The translations under genes and the position numbers were made by a program. This document shows positions 40,020 to 49,559 of a DNA stretch of 64,000 nucleotides, in pieces. The DNA is taken from the NCBI GenBank assembly GCA_905221615.1, contig CAJNDT010005880.1, positions 792,501 to 856,500 on the forward strand, read 5' to 3'. Numbering within the stretch: the stretch's first letter is position 1; each line of letters begins with the position of its first letter. This DNA comes from Symbiodinium sp. CCMP2592. Lineage: Eukaryota; Sar; Dinophyceae; Suessiales; Symbiodiniaceae. A model generated the notes under the pieces. That model was not told where the DNA came from. It saw nothing but the letters and a program-made list of their open reading frames with translations, and did no database searches.

Positions 40020-40800
40020 TAGTTTGTTCGTTACAAGGTTTGGGAGGGGAGGGCTAAGGTTCAGGGCTTCTGGCGTCAGTTCTAGGAATGAGAGTTTGGA
40101 GGCTTACCTTAGTTAACCTACCAAACCCTACATCACATTTTTGTAGGGTCTCTATAGATCACATGTTAAGACTTGTGATAAGAACCCACGAAAAAGGAGG
40201 TTATAATAGTTTAAGGTAGTGCTTGGTGGCTAAGTGGGGTAGATTCGAAGTTAGATGTTGAGGAGTGGTAGGGCTGCAGGTTCTTGAAAGTGCGCGTTTC
40301 CGGAGGCACCTTGCTAGCTCATGGCTCAAGCCAAACGATTTAAGTTAAAGCGATTGGCTTCCGCCTGAGCGCTTCCCTAAGCCCCAAGCCTGAAGCCCTA
40401 AATCCAGAGTCCCAGCACCTTCAACCCTAGCCTTGAATCGGCAGCTTGCCTTAATTGGCTGGTAGGGTTTCATGATTCTTAAAAGTCTTAGTGCGTGTTC
40501 AAAGCGAGAGCCGTCAAAGACTTCTTTGTGAAGCGTGCAAGCTGGTATTGAATTATTGTCTTTTATGTGATGTCTTACCTAGGCCTAAGCCCTAAACCCA
40601 ATCGAAACCCCGAACTCCTAAGCTCTGCAATCTCAGCTATAGATGGCAACAAAAGCCCAAGTCCAACCAGGCTTCCTAAACCCTGAACCCTAAACCCGTC
40701 TTCAACAGGGAGCCCCAACTAATCCGATCACAGAATCAGAGTGCATCCTTGCAGCAGCCTTCACAAACATCTTCATCCCAACCCCTAAACTCTCCTTCAC
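40020..40800. other. non-coding, mixed sequence
   Basis: It holds scattered CCCTAA motifs and short AT-rich stretches. No hairpin with two clear ends and no convincing exon is seen. Confidence 0.4.
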
Positions 40801-40802
40801 AG

Positions 40803-40872
40803 AGGAACATGAACACCTGTACCTGCACCCCATACGACCGCGAGAAGGAGAGGGTTCGACCCTCAACGGCAG
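40803..40872 (+). CDS. 70-bp exon, unknown protein
   Basis: A CTCTCCTTCACAG acceptor and a GTACAG donor bound a GC-rich block. The frame reading EHEHLYLHPIRPREGEGSTL is the most protein-like; a second frame (NMNTCTCTPYDREKERVRPS) is also open. The same GTACAG donor is used at 44830. Confidence 0.5.
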
Positions 40873-40966
40873 GTACAGGCGCATCCTAAGCCACAAACTC
40901 CTCCAAACCCTGCCCTAAACCCTCTAAGCCATAACCCCTAAACCCTAAACCCTCTAAGCCCCTCAG

Positions 40967-41092
40967 CCCTAAACCCGACATGCCGCTTTCACCCGCGCCA
41001 TGGGCGCCACATCTCCGCCGAGTGGCGCTTGGCGCCCGCGAAGAGCCGCGAACCGTGGTGCCATGGACCCATGGATCCAAGGGTAAAAGGAG
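40967..41092 (+). CDS. possible exon ending at hairpin N
   Basis: After CCCCTCAG one frame reads CRFHPRHGRHISAEWRLAPA and then KSREPWCHGPMDPR. A GTAAAAG donor follows and lies inside the start of a family N hairpin half. The first codons still resemble telomere-like sequence, so the 5' border is doubtful. Confidence 0.38.
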
Positions 41093-41255
41093 GGACCCTT
41101 AATAAGGACCCCTAGGTATATACCCTGAATATAGCTATTATATACCCATTATATAGCCCATTATAGGGTTATAAGTCCCCTAAGTGGGGTTATCCTAATG
41201 ATAGCCTACTTATAAGCTTACTTACTAAGTCCCATGAGCCTTTAAGCAATGGATG
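41083..41255. repeat. half of hairpin N joined to half of hairpin D
   Basis: The left half is family N (GGATCCAAGGGTAAAAGGAG, GGGACCCTTAATAAGG). From about 41169 the sequence is the right half of family D (TTATAAGTCCCCTAAGTGGG to TCCCATGAGCCTTTAAG). It looks like a recombinant of two elements. Confidence 0.55.
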
Positions 41256-41331
41256 CTGAACAAAGGGGTGTCGGGTTTAGGGTGCCGAAATGTGAAGCCG
41301 ATAAAGCAGGTTTAGGGTTTAGGGTTTAGTA

Positions 41332-41526
41332 CTATTCCTTCGGGTTCCTGCTGTGATGATAGCACAACCTTTCTTCAACAACTCTTCCAAGTATCAAGGG
41401 CCCTATGTTGCTAGTATCGGTAGCTTTAGTCACTGAGATGGTAGTACTGAACGGAGGGAGGACGATGGTTGCAGACATGGAGGTAGTACCGATCTCAGTC
41501 AGAGTCACTATATCCCTAAACCCCAA
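41332..41526 (-). other. 64-codon open frame, unknown
   Basis: Reads IGTTSMSATIVLPPFSTTIS on the minus strand in a telomere-free patch. It is short, with no splice or family evidence. Confidence 0.2.
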
Positions 41527-41747
41527 ATACGACTACCTCTTAAACCCTAAACCGGAAACCCTAAAGCCAAAATAGTAAACGCCCTAAGCTCGAACCCAAA
41601 ACCCTTAAATACTAAGCACCTTAACCTCAAACCCTAAACCCTGAATACCAGACCCCTTACGTAAAGCCCAAATACTAAGCCCCTTAAACCCTGAACCCCT
41701 TAAACCCTAAACTAAACCCTACACTTAAAACATAAACCTAAGCCGTA

Positions 41748-41871
41748 CTTAACGGCTCATGGGACTTAGTAAGTAAGGTTATAACTAAGTTAGAATTAGG
41801 ATAACCCCGCTGAGGGGACTTATAACCCCAGTTATAAAATAAGCCACTTGCTAAGTCCCATGATCCTTAAA
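41748..41871. repeat. hairpin family D
   Basis: CTTAACGGCTCATGGGACTT at the left and AAGTCCCATGATCCTTAA at the right around GGGGACTTATAACCCC. Confidence 0.7.
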
Positions 41872-42194
41872 ACGACTCTGAACCCTAAACCCTTTCGGGG
41901 AACCCTATTATAGAACCCCATAGTACCCTAAGCCCCATGATCCTTTAAGTAGTGGTGGGTCAAGTGTGCAGGGCAGGGGCTGGGAGCTTAGGCCCACGCG
42001 ATGCGGTGTTTTGGGTTTATGGTCTGGGGGTTTCGGGGTTTAGCGTTTGAGGGCTTAGGTTTTTTTGAGGTTTTTGGGTGTTTGGGGTTTTGTGTTTAGT
42101 GTTTCAGGGTTCAGGTTTTAGGGTTTAGAGTTTAGGGTGAGAGGGTTTGGGTTTAGGGTTTAGGGGGAAGTCTTTTACTGTTCATGGGACTATA

Positions 42195-42317
42195 CTTAGA
42201 GGATCATGGGACTTAGGAAGAAAGAAAGGTTATAAGTAGGTTGCAGTTAGGATAACCCCTCTTAGGGGACTTATAACCCCAATTATAAGCTACTTACTAA
42301 GTCCATGATCCTCTAAG
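42195..42317. mobile_element. hairpin family D, TA flanks
   Basis: CTTAGAGGATCATGGGACTT at the left and AAGTCCATGATCCTCTAAG at the right, TA on both sides. Confidence 0.82.
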
Positions 42318-42331
42318 TAATTTGGGGGAGC

Positions 42332-42381
42332 CCACGCAAAGTCAGTCCAGTCGAGGAAGGATGCCAAGCACCTGCACCACG
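42332..42381 (+). CDS. possible short exon between hairpins D and F
   Basis: After GGGGGAG the sequence reads AHAKSVQSRKDAKHLHHG, with GTAGTT of the following family F hairpin as donor. It is bracketed by two mobile elements within 20 bp on each side. No family is recognised. Confidence 0.32.
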
Positions 42382-42480
42382 GTAGTTGTCAAAATTACGG
42401 TCCCATTTTGGGTACCCTAAATATTAGGTGCCGTACTACATTAGGGACCTAGAAAGGGATCATCATTTTGACGACCACCC
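42380..42480. mobile_element. hairpin family F, 101 bp
   Basis: CGGTAGTTGTCAAAATTACG at the left and CATCATTTTGACGACCACCC at the right. No matching flank remains. Confidence 0.75.
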
Positions 42481-42831
42481 AATTGACCTGTGCTGCACAG
42501 TTCGATTGTGGGGGAGTCGCTTCGCTCTCGGTTGGCCACAAATACGATAGGGGCGTTAACAATTGGAACAGGGCTTTGTCACACGTTATACTATAGCTGT
42601 AGCAAGCAGCCCACAAACAAAAGAGCCGATTATCCAGGCTTCTACATGACACAGACACAAGATTTAGGATCTCATTCTTGGTGTAATGCATTGGGCTGCT
42701 TGGAGGAGTTGCCCTTCGTTGTGCGATCCCTATGCTTATGTATATAGTCCTTTGGGCCCTGATGCATCCCAACCCCAACAAGCCCTAAAGCCGAACTCTC
42801 AACTCCCCGATCTCTACAGATCCTGAAACTT

Positions 42832-42931
42832 GCAAGAGACTCCAGATTAAGGAATATTCCTCAAATTATGGTGAGATCCCTAATATGATATCAGGTATAT
42901 TCCTTAATTAAGGGATACTGGAGTCTCTAGG
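42832..42931. repeat. hairpin family A
   Basis: AAGAGACTCCAGATTAAGG at the left and GGGATACTGGAGTCTCTAGG at the right. The left arm has lost about 9 bp. Confidence 0.7.
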
Positions 42932-43015
42932 TCTACAACCAAGAATCCTGAACCCCGAGCCCCCAAACACTTCTAGAAACCTCCAAAGCACCCAGGAAGG
43001 AAGCCTCCACCCCTA

Positions 43016-43135
43016 CTTGGAAGGGCAGGGGACTTAGTAAGTAGGCTATAAGTAGGGTTATAATTGGGGTAACTCCATTTAGGGTACTTATAACTCTACT
43101 TATAACCTACTTACTAAGTCCCCTGCCCCTCCAAG
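43016..43135. mobile_element. hairpin family D, TA flanks
   Basis: CTTGGAAGGGCAGGGGACTT at the left and AAGTCCCCTGCCCCTCCAAG at the right, 120 bp, TA on both sides. Its arms are GC-richer than those of other D copies, but left and right changed together. Confidence 0.85.
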
Positions 43136-43351
43136 TACAGCAACCGCTCCTTCGAGCTCTTGCAACCTAAAACCCTCGACCCTAAACCCTGGAACCCACA
43201 GCCACCTCCCAAACCGAAACCAGCGTAAATCGGCCGGTCAAGGGTAAAAGCTTAGACCTAAAGCAGCTTCAACCCTCCAGCAATTAAGAACAACCAGTGC
43301 CCTGCACCAAGCAACCAAGCCAGCCTGGATCCGAAATTTGACCAGCCAAAT

Positions 43352-43452
43352 GGGAGTTTCCGAAAATAGGGGTACCATATTTTTGGGTCCTTATAATAAG
43401 GTTCCTACTATTTAGGGTACCATATTAGGTTCCCCTATTTTCGGAAACTCCC
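43352..43452. mobile_element. hairpin family E, 101 bp, TSD AAAT
   Basis: GGGAGTTTCCGAAAATAGGG and CCTATTTTCGGAAACTCCC, AAAT at 43348-43351 and 43453-43456. Confidence 0.9.
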
Positions 43453-43548
43453 AAATCAGCAGAGTCTTAAGTCTTAGATCCTGCAGTCGAAGCCGACCTA
43501 AACCCGAAGCCCTAAACCTTACACCCCAACCCCCGGAACACCGCCGAG

Positions 43549-43587
43549 TTGCTGATGTCGCGCTTCGCACGGCAGCTGTCGGGCTTA
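43549..43587 (+). CDS. 39-bp exon, unknown protein
   Basis: A CCGCCGAG acceptor-like end and a GTGAAG donor bound 13 codons, LLMSRFARQLSGL. The frame stays open through VKPQAEIGVHMG, so the exon may be longer. The composition contrasts with the telomere-like flanks. Confidence 0.42.
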
Positions 43588-43654
43588 GTGAAGCCACAGG
43601 CAGAGATCGGAGTTCACATGGGGTTCAGCATTTTGTTTTGTGTTTATCTAAACC

Positions 43655-43815
43655 CCAAACTTTAAACCCCTAAACCCCTAAACCCCTAAACCTGAAACCC
43701 CTAAACCTGAAATCCCTAAACCCCTAAACCCTAAACCCCTAAGCCTTAGATCCCTAAACCCCTAAACCCTAAACCCCTAAACCTTCAATCCCTAAACCCC
43801 TAAACCTTAAACCCC
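43655..43815. repeat. interstitial CCCCTAAA/CCCTAAAC array
   Basis: About 20 copies of an eight-base variant (CCCCTAAA) mixed with AACCTGAAA and AACCTTCAAT. The variants recur in order, which suggests local tandem spread rather than telomerase addition. Confidence 0.8.
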
Positions 43816-43847
43816 TAAATTCCGTTTTGGGTTTAGGTCTGAGGTTC

Positions 43848-43957
43848 CTTAAAGGGTCATGGGACTTAGTAAGCAAGGTTTTAAGTAGGATGTAACTAGG
43901 ATAACACGACTTAGTTGGACTTATAGCCCCAATTCTAACCTATTTACTAAGTCCCAT
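43848..43957. repeat. hairpin family D
   Basis: TTAAAGGGTCATGGGACTTA at the left and TAAGTCCCATGATCCTCTAA at the right. Confidence 0.7.
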
Positions 43958-44127
43958 GATCCTCTAAGTCAGGGATGGGATTTGCGTCGGACCTACTGTT
44001 CAGCGGTATGGATTGAGTTTGAGGTTTAGGGCTTCGGGTTTAGGGTTTAGGGGTTTAGGGGTTTAGGGGTTTAGGGGTTCAGGGTTTAGGGGTTTAGGGT
44101 TTGTGGTAGTTTGGGGTTTTGGGGTTT

Positions 44128-44218
44128 ACCTGGGCCCTAAGGAACCTACCTTTTTAGGGTTCCCTAACATGATTTCTTTATATAAATCTTAAAAACGGTA
44201 GGTTACTTGGGGTTAAGG
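44128..44218. repeat. hairpin family P
   Basis: TACCTGGGCCCTAAGGAACC with TACCTTTTTAGGG faces AAAAACGGTAGGTTACTTGG with GGTTAAGG. It is the opposite orientation of 61270. Confidence 0.6.
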
Positions 44219-44300
44219 CAGTGTTTAGGAGGAGATTTTGGAAATTATGGGCTTGTGGTGTGTTCAGCTCCCAGCTCCCCTCCTGACATGCACCTAAATC

Positions 44301-44425
44301 ATAAGGACCCTTAGTGGGGGGGGGGTAGAGGGAGGGGGGGTGGGGCGCCGTGATACCTTTTATAAGGACCTAATGAGGCTTCTTTAAGGAAGTATAGTCC
44401 CCTACCCCGTCCTAAGGGTCCCTAT
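44301..44425. repeat. hairpin, G/C-rich arms
   Basis: ATAAGGACCCTTAGTGGGGG at the left and CCGTCCTAAGGGTCCCTAT at the right, with poly-G/poly-C next to the arms. Confidence 0.5.
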
Positions 44426-44529
44426 GACGAAAGTTATCTCTAATGTCATCCCCCAACGTCTCGTTAGGTATCGATTTTGGATGATGTAGAACCCGCACTA
44501 TACACAATTTGCTTGCGGGTGCTTGAAAG

Positions 44530-44952
44530 CAAGTGATGACAGAGTGCCGTCTGTGCAGAGAGGCGGGGGGCATTTGTGCACCAGGCTTCCGCAAAAACCA
44601 CGTCAGGACCGACCCAGCTTGCAGACTTTACGGGGTGGCGGAAAAGGCAACCGTGAAAGTTACCGCTGTGGCGAAGCCGCGGGGGAAGCCAACGCCGCCG
44701 AGAGGAACGCCTCCCTCTGACACTGCGCCGCAGAGAAAAGAGGTGGGGAACTCCAGTGGAGGCACTTCCTCAGGAACGGGGGGACGGTCGACAGGGCCGC
44801 CCACCACAACGACAGGCTTCGACCATATGGTACAGCATTTGACAAGAGGGGGACTACACTTGCTCTTTTCCTTGCGGTGCAGGGTTCAGAAGTTTACAAG
44901 AGGATGGCCGTTCTTCAAGGCTTCCAAGGGCATGTACTTGGAACTTCAAGCT
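44530..44952 (+). CDS. two exons with a 53-bp intron, Cys-containing unknown protein
   Basis: Exon one, 44530-44829, reads TECRLCREAGGICAPGFRKN and HVRTDPACRLYG, a possible metal-binding start, then a Pro/Thr/Gly-rich linker with TGFDHM at its end. A GTACAG donor at 44830 and the pyrimidine-rich ...CTTTTCCTTGCGGTGCAG acceptor at 44882 remove 53 bp. Both borders are in phase 0, and exon two (44883-44952) reads GSEVYKRMAVLQGFQGHVLG before a GTAAGC donor. The agreement of donor, acceptor and phase makes this the best gene model in the repeat-rich part. The Cys pattern C-x2-C-x7-C is not assigned to a known finger. Confidence 0.62.
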
Positions 44953-45439
44953 GTAAGCCCCTAAGCCCTACACCGCTTCTAAGACCTTAAGCCCAACATC
45001 CCTAAACCCAACATCCCTAAACCACCAGCTCGGAGCCTGTAGCAAACCTTTGGCCCTAAGCCGTCCCAGGCCTAAATTGCCTTAAACCCTGAAACAGAAG
45101 CCGGAATATTTACCACTATTGTTCGTTAGGGTTGCCTTCTCAAAGTCATAGCATAATGTACCCCCAACTCCTTCTTATTAATCTTAAGGCCGAGCCCTAC
45201 ATCAATCTTGGCCTGGCTTTTCAGAGTACCGAAGATCGTTAACCGTAAAGCTTCCGAGACCTTCTCCCAAGCCATAATCTCCCTAGCACCTAGTTAAACC
45301 CAAAACCCAAAACTCGATGCTTTCTTTTGGATGTCTGGAAAAACCCTTTAACTACATACTGTAAGCCTTAAAGCGAAGCCTTACGGAAATCCCATACAAC
45401 ACCGTTACTAAATGCCTTACAGCGTCCCAACTATAGGTC

Positions 45440-45642
45440 CCCAGAGACTCCAATATCCCTGAACTAAGGAACTAGGATGCCCAGTAGTACCCTTATTCCC
45501 TTTTTGTAGTCCCAGGTTCCTTATAAAGTTACCCAATACCAAAAAGAGAGGCCTTTTTATTCTTAGGTTACTGGGTATCCTAGGGAATATGCCTTAAATC
45601 ACAAGGTATATTCCTTACTTAAGGGATGTTGGAGTCGCTGGG
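45440..45642. mobile_element. hairpin family A with nested H, TSD TC
   Basis: CCCAGAGACTCCAATATCCC at the left and GGATGTTGGAGTCGCTGGG at the right, TC on both outer flanks. A complete family H element interrupts it. Confidence 0.85.
45472..45583. mobile_element. hairpin family H nested in A, 112 bp, TSD GGAA
   Basis: CTAGGATGCCCAGTAGTACC to TACTGGGTATCCTAG, exactly 112 bp. GGAA at 45468-45471 is repeated at 45584-45587. Removing the insert and one GGAA restores the AAGGAATAT of the A consensus. Confidence 0.93.
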
Positions 45643-45724
45643 TCTCCTAAGGCCCCTAAAGGCTTTAAGGAAACCTTTCTCGGCCCCAAGCCCTTCTAGA
45701 ACACGTGGTTGCCACTTGCCCTTT

Positions 45725-45860
45725 AGGGTTTAGGGTTCAGGGGTTTAGGGTTTAGGGGTTTAGGGTTTAGGGGTTTAGGGTTTAGGGTTTAAGGGTTTAG
45801 GGTTCAGGGTTTAGGGTTTAGGTTTAGGGGTTTAGGGTTCAAGGGTTTAGGGCTTGGGGC
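45725..45860. repeat. interstitial TTTAGGG array
   Basis: Mostly TTTAGGG and GTTTAGGGG units with occasional TTCAGGG. Confidence 0.85.
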
Positions 45861-46011
45861 TCCTTAACGGTTTCGGGCTTCGGTTTAGGGTCTTAACCCG
45901 AAGCCTTAAGACTCTTCAACCTTTCTAGCCCTAAGCCCCAAAACCCTTAGACCCTGAAGTCTTAAACCCTTAAACCCCCGACACCCGCTAAACAACTCCC
46001 AAAGCCCTGTA

Positions 46012-46122
46012 GTAAACCCCATAAAGTTGGAAACCGGATTAAGGCCATATAGTGCTGGGATTCCCTATACATTACTCTTAAGGATTGAGGAACTTAGGTT
46101 TCCAACTTTTGGGCCTCGACTG
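46012..46122. mobile_element. hairpin family C, TA flanks
   Basis: GTAAACCCCATAAAGTTGGA at the left and TCCAACTTTTGGGCCTCGAC at the right, TA on both sides. Confidence 0.72.
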
Positions 46123-46143
46123 TAATCCCTAAGGGCTCGACAG

Positions 46144-46213
46144 GGCGGCGAGGTCGAAGCGGTGCGGCCGCGTGGCATCCTCCGCGAGAAAGAGCGAGGC
46201 TCGATCTTTCTCA
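46144..46213 (+). CDS. exon, unknown protein
   Basis: It starts after GGGCTCGACAG, 21 bp beyond a C hairpin. The very GC-rich frame reads GGEVEAVRPRGILREKERGS and IFLR. The donor is not clear; a GC-type donor (GGCTTC) is possible. Confidence 0.48.
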
Positions 46214-46380
46214 GGGCTTCCTTTCGGGGTTCTAGAAGAGGGTTGGAGTTTAGAATTTAGTCTTGTTTCGGATTGATAGGGCTTCAGGGTCGTGGGGCTG
46301 TCTGTCAGACACTATAGGGGTTCCAACACATGTACCATCGGGCCATAAGAATACTGTACGGTCTCGGGCTTGCAGTTTAT

Positions 46381-46492
46381 CTAGGATGCCCAGTAGTACC
46401 CTTATTCCCTTTTTGTAGTCCCAGGTTCCTTATAAAGTTACCCAATACCAAAAAGAGAGGCCTTTTTATTCTTAGGTTACTGGGCATCCTAG
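46381..46492. mobile_element. hairpin family H, 112 bp, TSD TTAT
   Basis: CTAGGATGCCCAGTAGTACC and GGTTACTGGGCATCCTAG, exactly 112 bp, flanked by TTAT at 46377-46380 and 46493-46496. Confidence 0.92.
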
Positions 46493-46744
46493 TTATGTTT
46501 TCGAAGTTTGGGTTCGATTCAAGTTCAGGCTTTCTGATTTTTGGGGTCAGGATTCAGGATGTTCGGGTCGAGTTCAGATTTTCAGTTTAATGACTATGGC
46601 ATACTATGGGATTAGGGTCGTATGAGGATCTTCTCCAAGACTGCAAATCCTGTTTATTTAGGAATACCGTAGTTAAATTAGAAAGGGATTGTTAGCATGA
46701 TCTGTAGTATATTCCTAAATGAAAGGTGTTGGATTCTCTGGGTG

Positions 46745-46860
46745 AAGAGCTCCGCCAGGTCCAGAGAAAAATCGCACGCAGCTGGCAAAGGCGCGCGGGG
46801 AGGAGAACCGGTCTTCAAATCTTTGGGAACTGTGGGTAATATAGCGGGTCGGCATGATTA
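46745..46860 (+). CDS. possible exon after a decayed hairpin
   Basis: Directly after ...GGATTCTCTGGGT (a family A/B right end) two frames are open: EELRQVQRKIARSWQRRAG and KSSARSREKSHAAGKGARGG, the latter ending in TAA. It is GC-rich at the start. The product is unknown. Confidence 0.32.
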
Positions 46861-47699
46861 ACTAGTGACAATATTCACTGCAGCTCTCTTTGTAAGTAAT
46901 TATAATGTATTATACAGTTGCCCGAAAACATCATTTAGTACTGATATTTCCTTGTCATCCCCTGTCTGTTCAGCTGCAATACACCCCCAAATCTCTAATC
47001 TGTTTCTCATTGCCCCCCATACCACACAGAGATTCTATTTTCAAGGCCTCATCCTTGAGCAATAGTCTTTAACATCATGTTCAGCATCCGCTGGAATTTC
47101 AGGTAGTTTGCTGGATTGAGGCGTTTTGGAGTCTCTGGATGTGCCTTGATTACGGGCTTCAGAAGGATAGGGGTCCATTCTATAGCGGTCTTGTTGCAAA
47201 TTCGCGATCCGACTTTTGCAAGCCTGCATTGTTGTCTTTCAGGATTCTACAAAATTCCACGTTATGGATTGCTTTGGGGTCCCTTTGCTTTCTGAAGCTT
47301 CCATTTTCTAAGGTTCAGGGTTTCTGATTGGCCGGCTGCTTGATTGTAATCATCTAGACCTCTGACCTTGAACCCAACCTCGATCGCAATCCCTGAAGCT
47401 AAGCCCTAAATCCTAAACCGTGTTCCAAAACCACCCTTCCGCACAATCCCTGCGAGTTTAACCTTAACCGTGATTCCCGATCCCCTAACCCCTAAGCCCT
47501 CAATCACAATCCCAGAAAGATCCAATCCTGAACCCCGGATAACCTACGTTTTGAAGGACTCAGAATACAAGGAAACCATAAAAGGAAACCCTACAGAGGA
47601 AGGTTTCTTAGGGCTTCAGGTGCACCCTCAACCTATCAACCCCACAAGCTCCACAAGAAACCCTTAAACTCTAAACCCCTAAACCCAAATGCCAGACCC

Positions 47700-47808
47700 T
47701 TGGGTACTGCCCCCGCTCCGTAACAGTCAGATGTACTTACTCATATTTCTGTGTAGCCCTTAATATGACCCTGACTATAAACTGTTACAAGCTCGGGGCA
47801 GTACCCAA
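47700..47808. repeat. hairpin family J
   Basis: TTGGGTACTGCCCCC at the left and GGGGCAGTACCCAA at the right, with GTAACAGT / ACTGTTAC inner arms. Confidence 0.75.
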
Positions 47809-47828
47809 CCTAAACCCTCAATCACAAT

Positions 47829-47940
47829 CTAGGATGCCCAGTAGTTCCCTTGTTCCCTTTTTGTAGTCCTAGGTATCTCATTAAGGTACTCAATACCAAA
47901 AAGGGGGCCCTTTTCATTCCCAGGTCACTGTGCATCCTAG
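47829..47940. mobile_element. hairpin family H, 112 bp, diverged
   Basis: CTAGGATGCCCAGTAGTTCC and GGTCACTGTGCATCCTAG. Exactly 112 bp but with more substitutions, and the flanks (CAAT, CCTT) no longer match. It is the oldest-looking H copy. Confidence 0.85.
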
Positions 47941-48087
47941 CCTTTAATCAAGGAATAATCCTTAGGGCCCCACAGGGTTCTTAAAGGGTTCCCTAGAAGG
48001 ATCTATAAAGGGTTCCTAAGGGTCTTAGGGTTCTTTAAAGGGTTCCTTAAAGGGTTCCGTAATGATCGAAAGCCTAAAGTCCTGCAG

Positions 48088-48163
48088 GCCGCGGCTGTCA
48101 CTGGACTCGCCGGGGCCGCGACGGGCTTTGCAGCATTGGCCACGACTCTTCCTGGCACTTCTA
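48088..48163 (+). CDS. exon, small-residue-rich (possible membrane segment)
   Basis: After AAAGTCCTGCAG the frame reads AAAVTGLAGAATGFAALATT and LPGT, an Ala/Gly/Thr-rich hydrophobic stretch that could be a membrane helix. It runs straight into the family C hairpin at 48164. No donor was found before the hairpin. Confidence 0.45.
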
Positions 48164-48266
48164 CAGGGAATTCCAGAAAGTTGGAATATGGATTAATGGT
48201 AGGATCCCCTATAATTTACCTTAAAGGGGTTACGATAATGATATTCCAACTTTCTGGCTTCTACTG
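48164..48266. mobile_element. hairpin family C, TA flanks
   Basis: CAGGGAATTCCAGAAAGTTG and CCAACTTTCTGGCTTCTACT, ends ACTG, 103 bp, TA on both sides. Confidence 0.85.
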
Positions 48267-48770
48267 TAGGGTTGAGGGGGGTCGAGGGTTTAAGGGTCTG
48301 CTGAGTAAAAAGGAAGAAGATGACCCCAATTTAGAGAGCTAGCTTCATCCTTCACATCGTAGCAGGGTTCCACAGGGGCTATTGTGGAGTTGTCCATAAG
48401 GTTTTGTGTGATAGTCGCTCTACAACCACAGTATAGTGTACCCCAAGACCCTGTTAAATTAACGAGTCCCGCACCCTAAGCCCTAAACCCAGAGAGCCCA
48501 ATAGCCCTTAATAAAGGAATATAGCTTAAGTCTTAAGTCATAATATGAAGCCAACTATAATTCAAGGCATATTCCTTAATTAAGGGGAACCTTATACAAC
48601 CCTTATAAAGCCCTTAAAGGCCCCCTGAAAGGAACCTGAGTTTACGGTCTATTCATGAATTCGGGGATGTAGCTTAAATCCTAGTATTAAGCCCCTTATC
48701 ATTTAAGACATATTCCTTATTGGCCCTATAGCACCCTTACAGGAACCCCTTTAAAGGAACCCTGGTGCAG

Positions 48771-49020
48771 GCGATTCTCCGTCACATGTGGTCGGAGGCC
48801 GGGCGCGCTGCCCGACGACCGGCCACTGAAGACATTCCCTGAATGGGGCGACCTCGTCGACCGCTATAACAACGTCAAGTTCGGCGGTCAACCCAGGATC
48901 TTCCCGACAGAGAGGCTGGTCGGCGCCGAGGAGATCCTGGCGCGCATCCACTGGGAGCACACCAAGTCACGGATGCACACGCCGGTCGGCCTCAACGAGT
49001 TGCGCTTTCCGGGAGCAACA
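48771..49020 (+). CDS. 250-bp exon, unknown protein
   Basis: A CCCTGGTGCAG acceptor and a GTTACC donor bound a strongly GC-rich frame of 83 codons: RFSVTCGRRPGALPDDRPLK, then EWGDLVDRYNNVKFGGQPRI, ERLVGAEEILARIHWEHTK and MHTPVGLNELRFPGA. The balanced, charged composition is convincing. A decayed family B hairpin precedes it. I do not recognise the family. It may share a gene with the next exon at 49414. Confidence 0.65.
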
Positions 49021-49413
49021 GTTACCTCGGGGATCGGGCCTCGAGGGAATGTTTTCAGGGTGTGTGGGTTGTTTTAGGGTTTAGGGGTTTGGGGTTTAGG
49101 GTTAAGGATTTCGGTGCTCTGTTGCTTCAGGAATACCTTAAGCTAGAAAGGGCTTGTTAACATGATTTGAAGCATGTTCCTAAATTACTATTGGGGCCTA
49201 CATAAATACCTATACTATTTTGGGTGTTCCTTACTATACTTTTCGTCTATATAATTATAGAAACATATAGCTTGAAACCCTATTCTGGTGCTTCTATGTG
49301 TACCTTTGGGTTTTGGTAGGGACCCTTAGGGGGTAATTAGGGGGAAAAGGGTCTATGAAGTCCTCATTATGGGTGGAAGGCCCGCCGCCCCGCCCTCCCC
49401 CCTACCTTATTAG

Positions 49414-49502
49414 CTCCGGAGGTTGAAATTGAGGGTGTTCTGATCCGCTACATGCGCCCTGCCCTTTCCGAGGCCCTTCAGGGAGTTCTCGGGCATGGCA
49501 GG
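49414..49502 (+). CDS. 89-bp exon, unknown protein
   Basis: The pyrimidine-rich acceptor CCCCTACCTTATTAG and a GTTTGG donor bound a frame reading PEVEIEGVLIRYMRPALSEA and LQGVLGHG. It is probably the exon after 48771, with an intron of 393 bp. Phase was not tested beyond both frames being open. Confidence 0.55.
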
Positions 49503-49559
49503 GTTTGGGGGCTCTGGACATTCAGGGTTGCACTGTCAGGATTCCGGGAGTTTGGCTTC

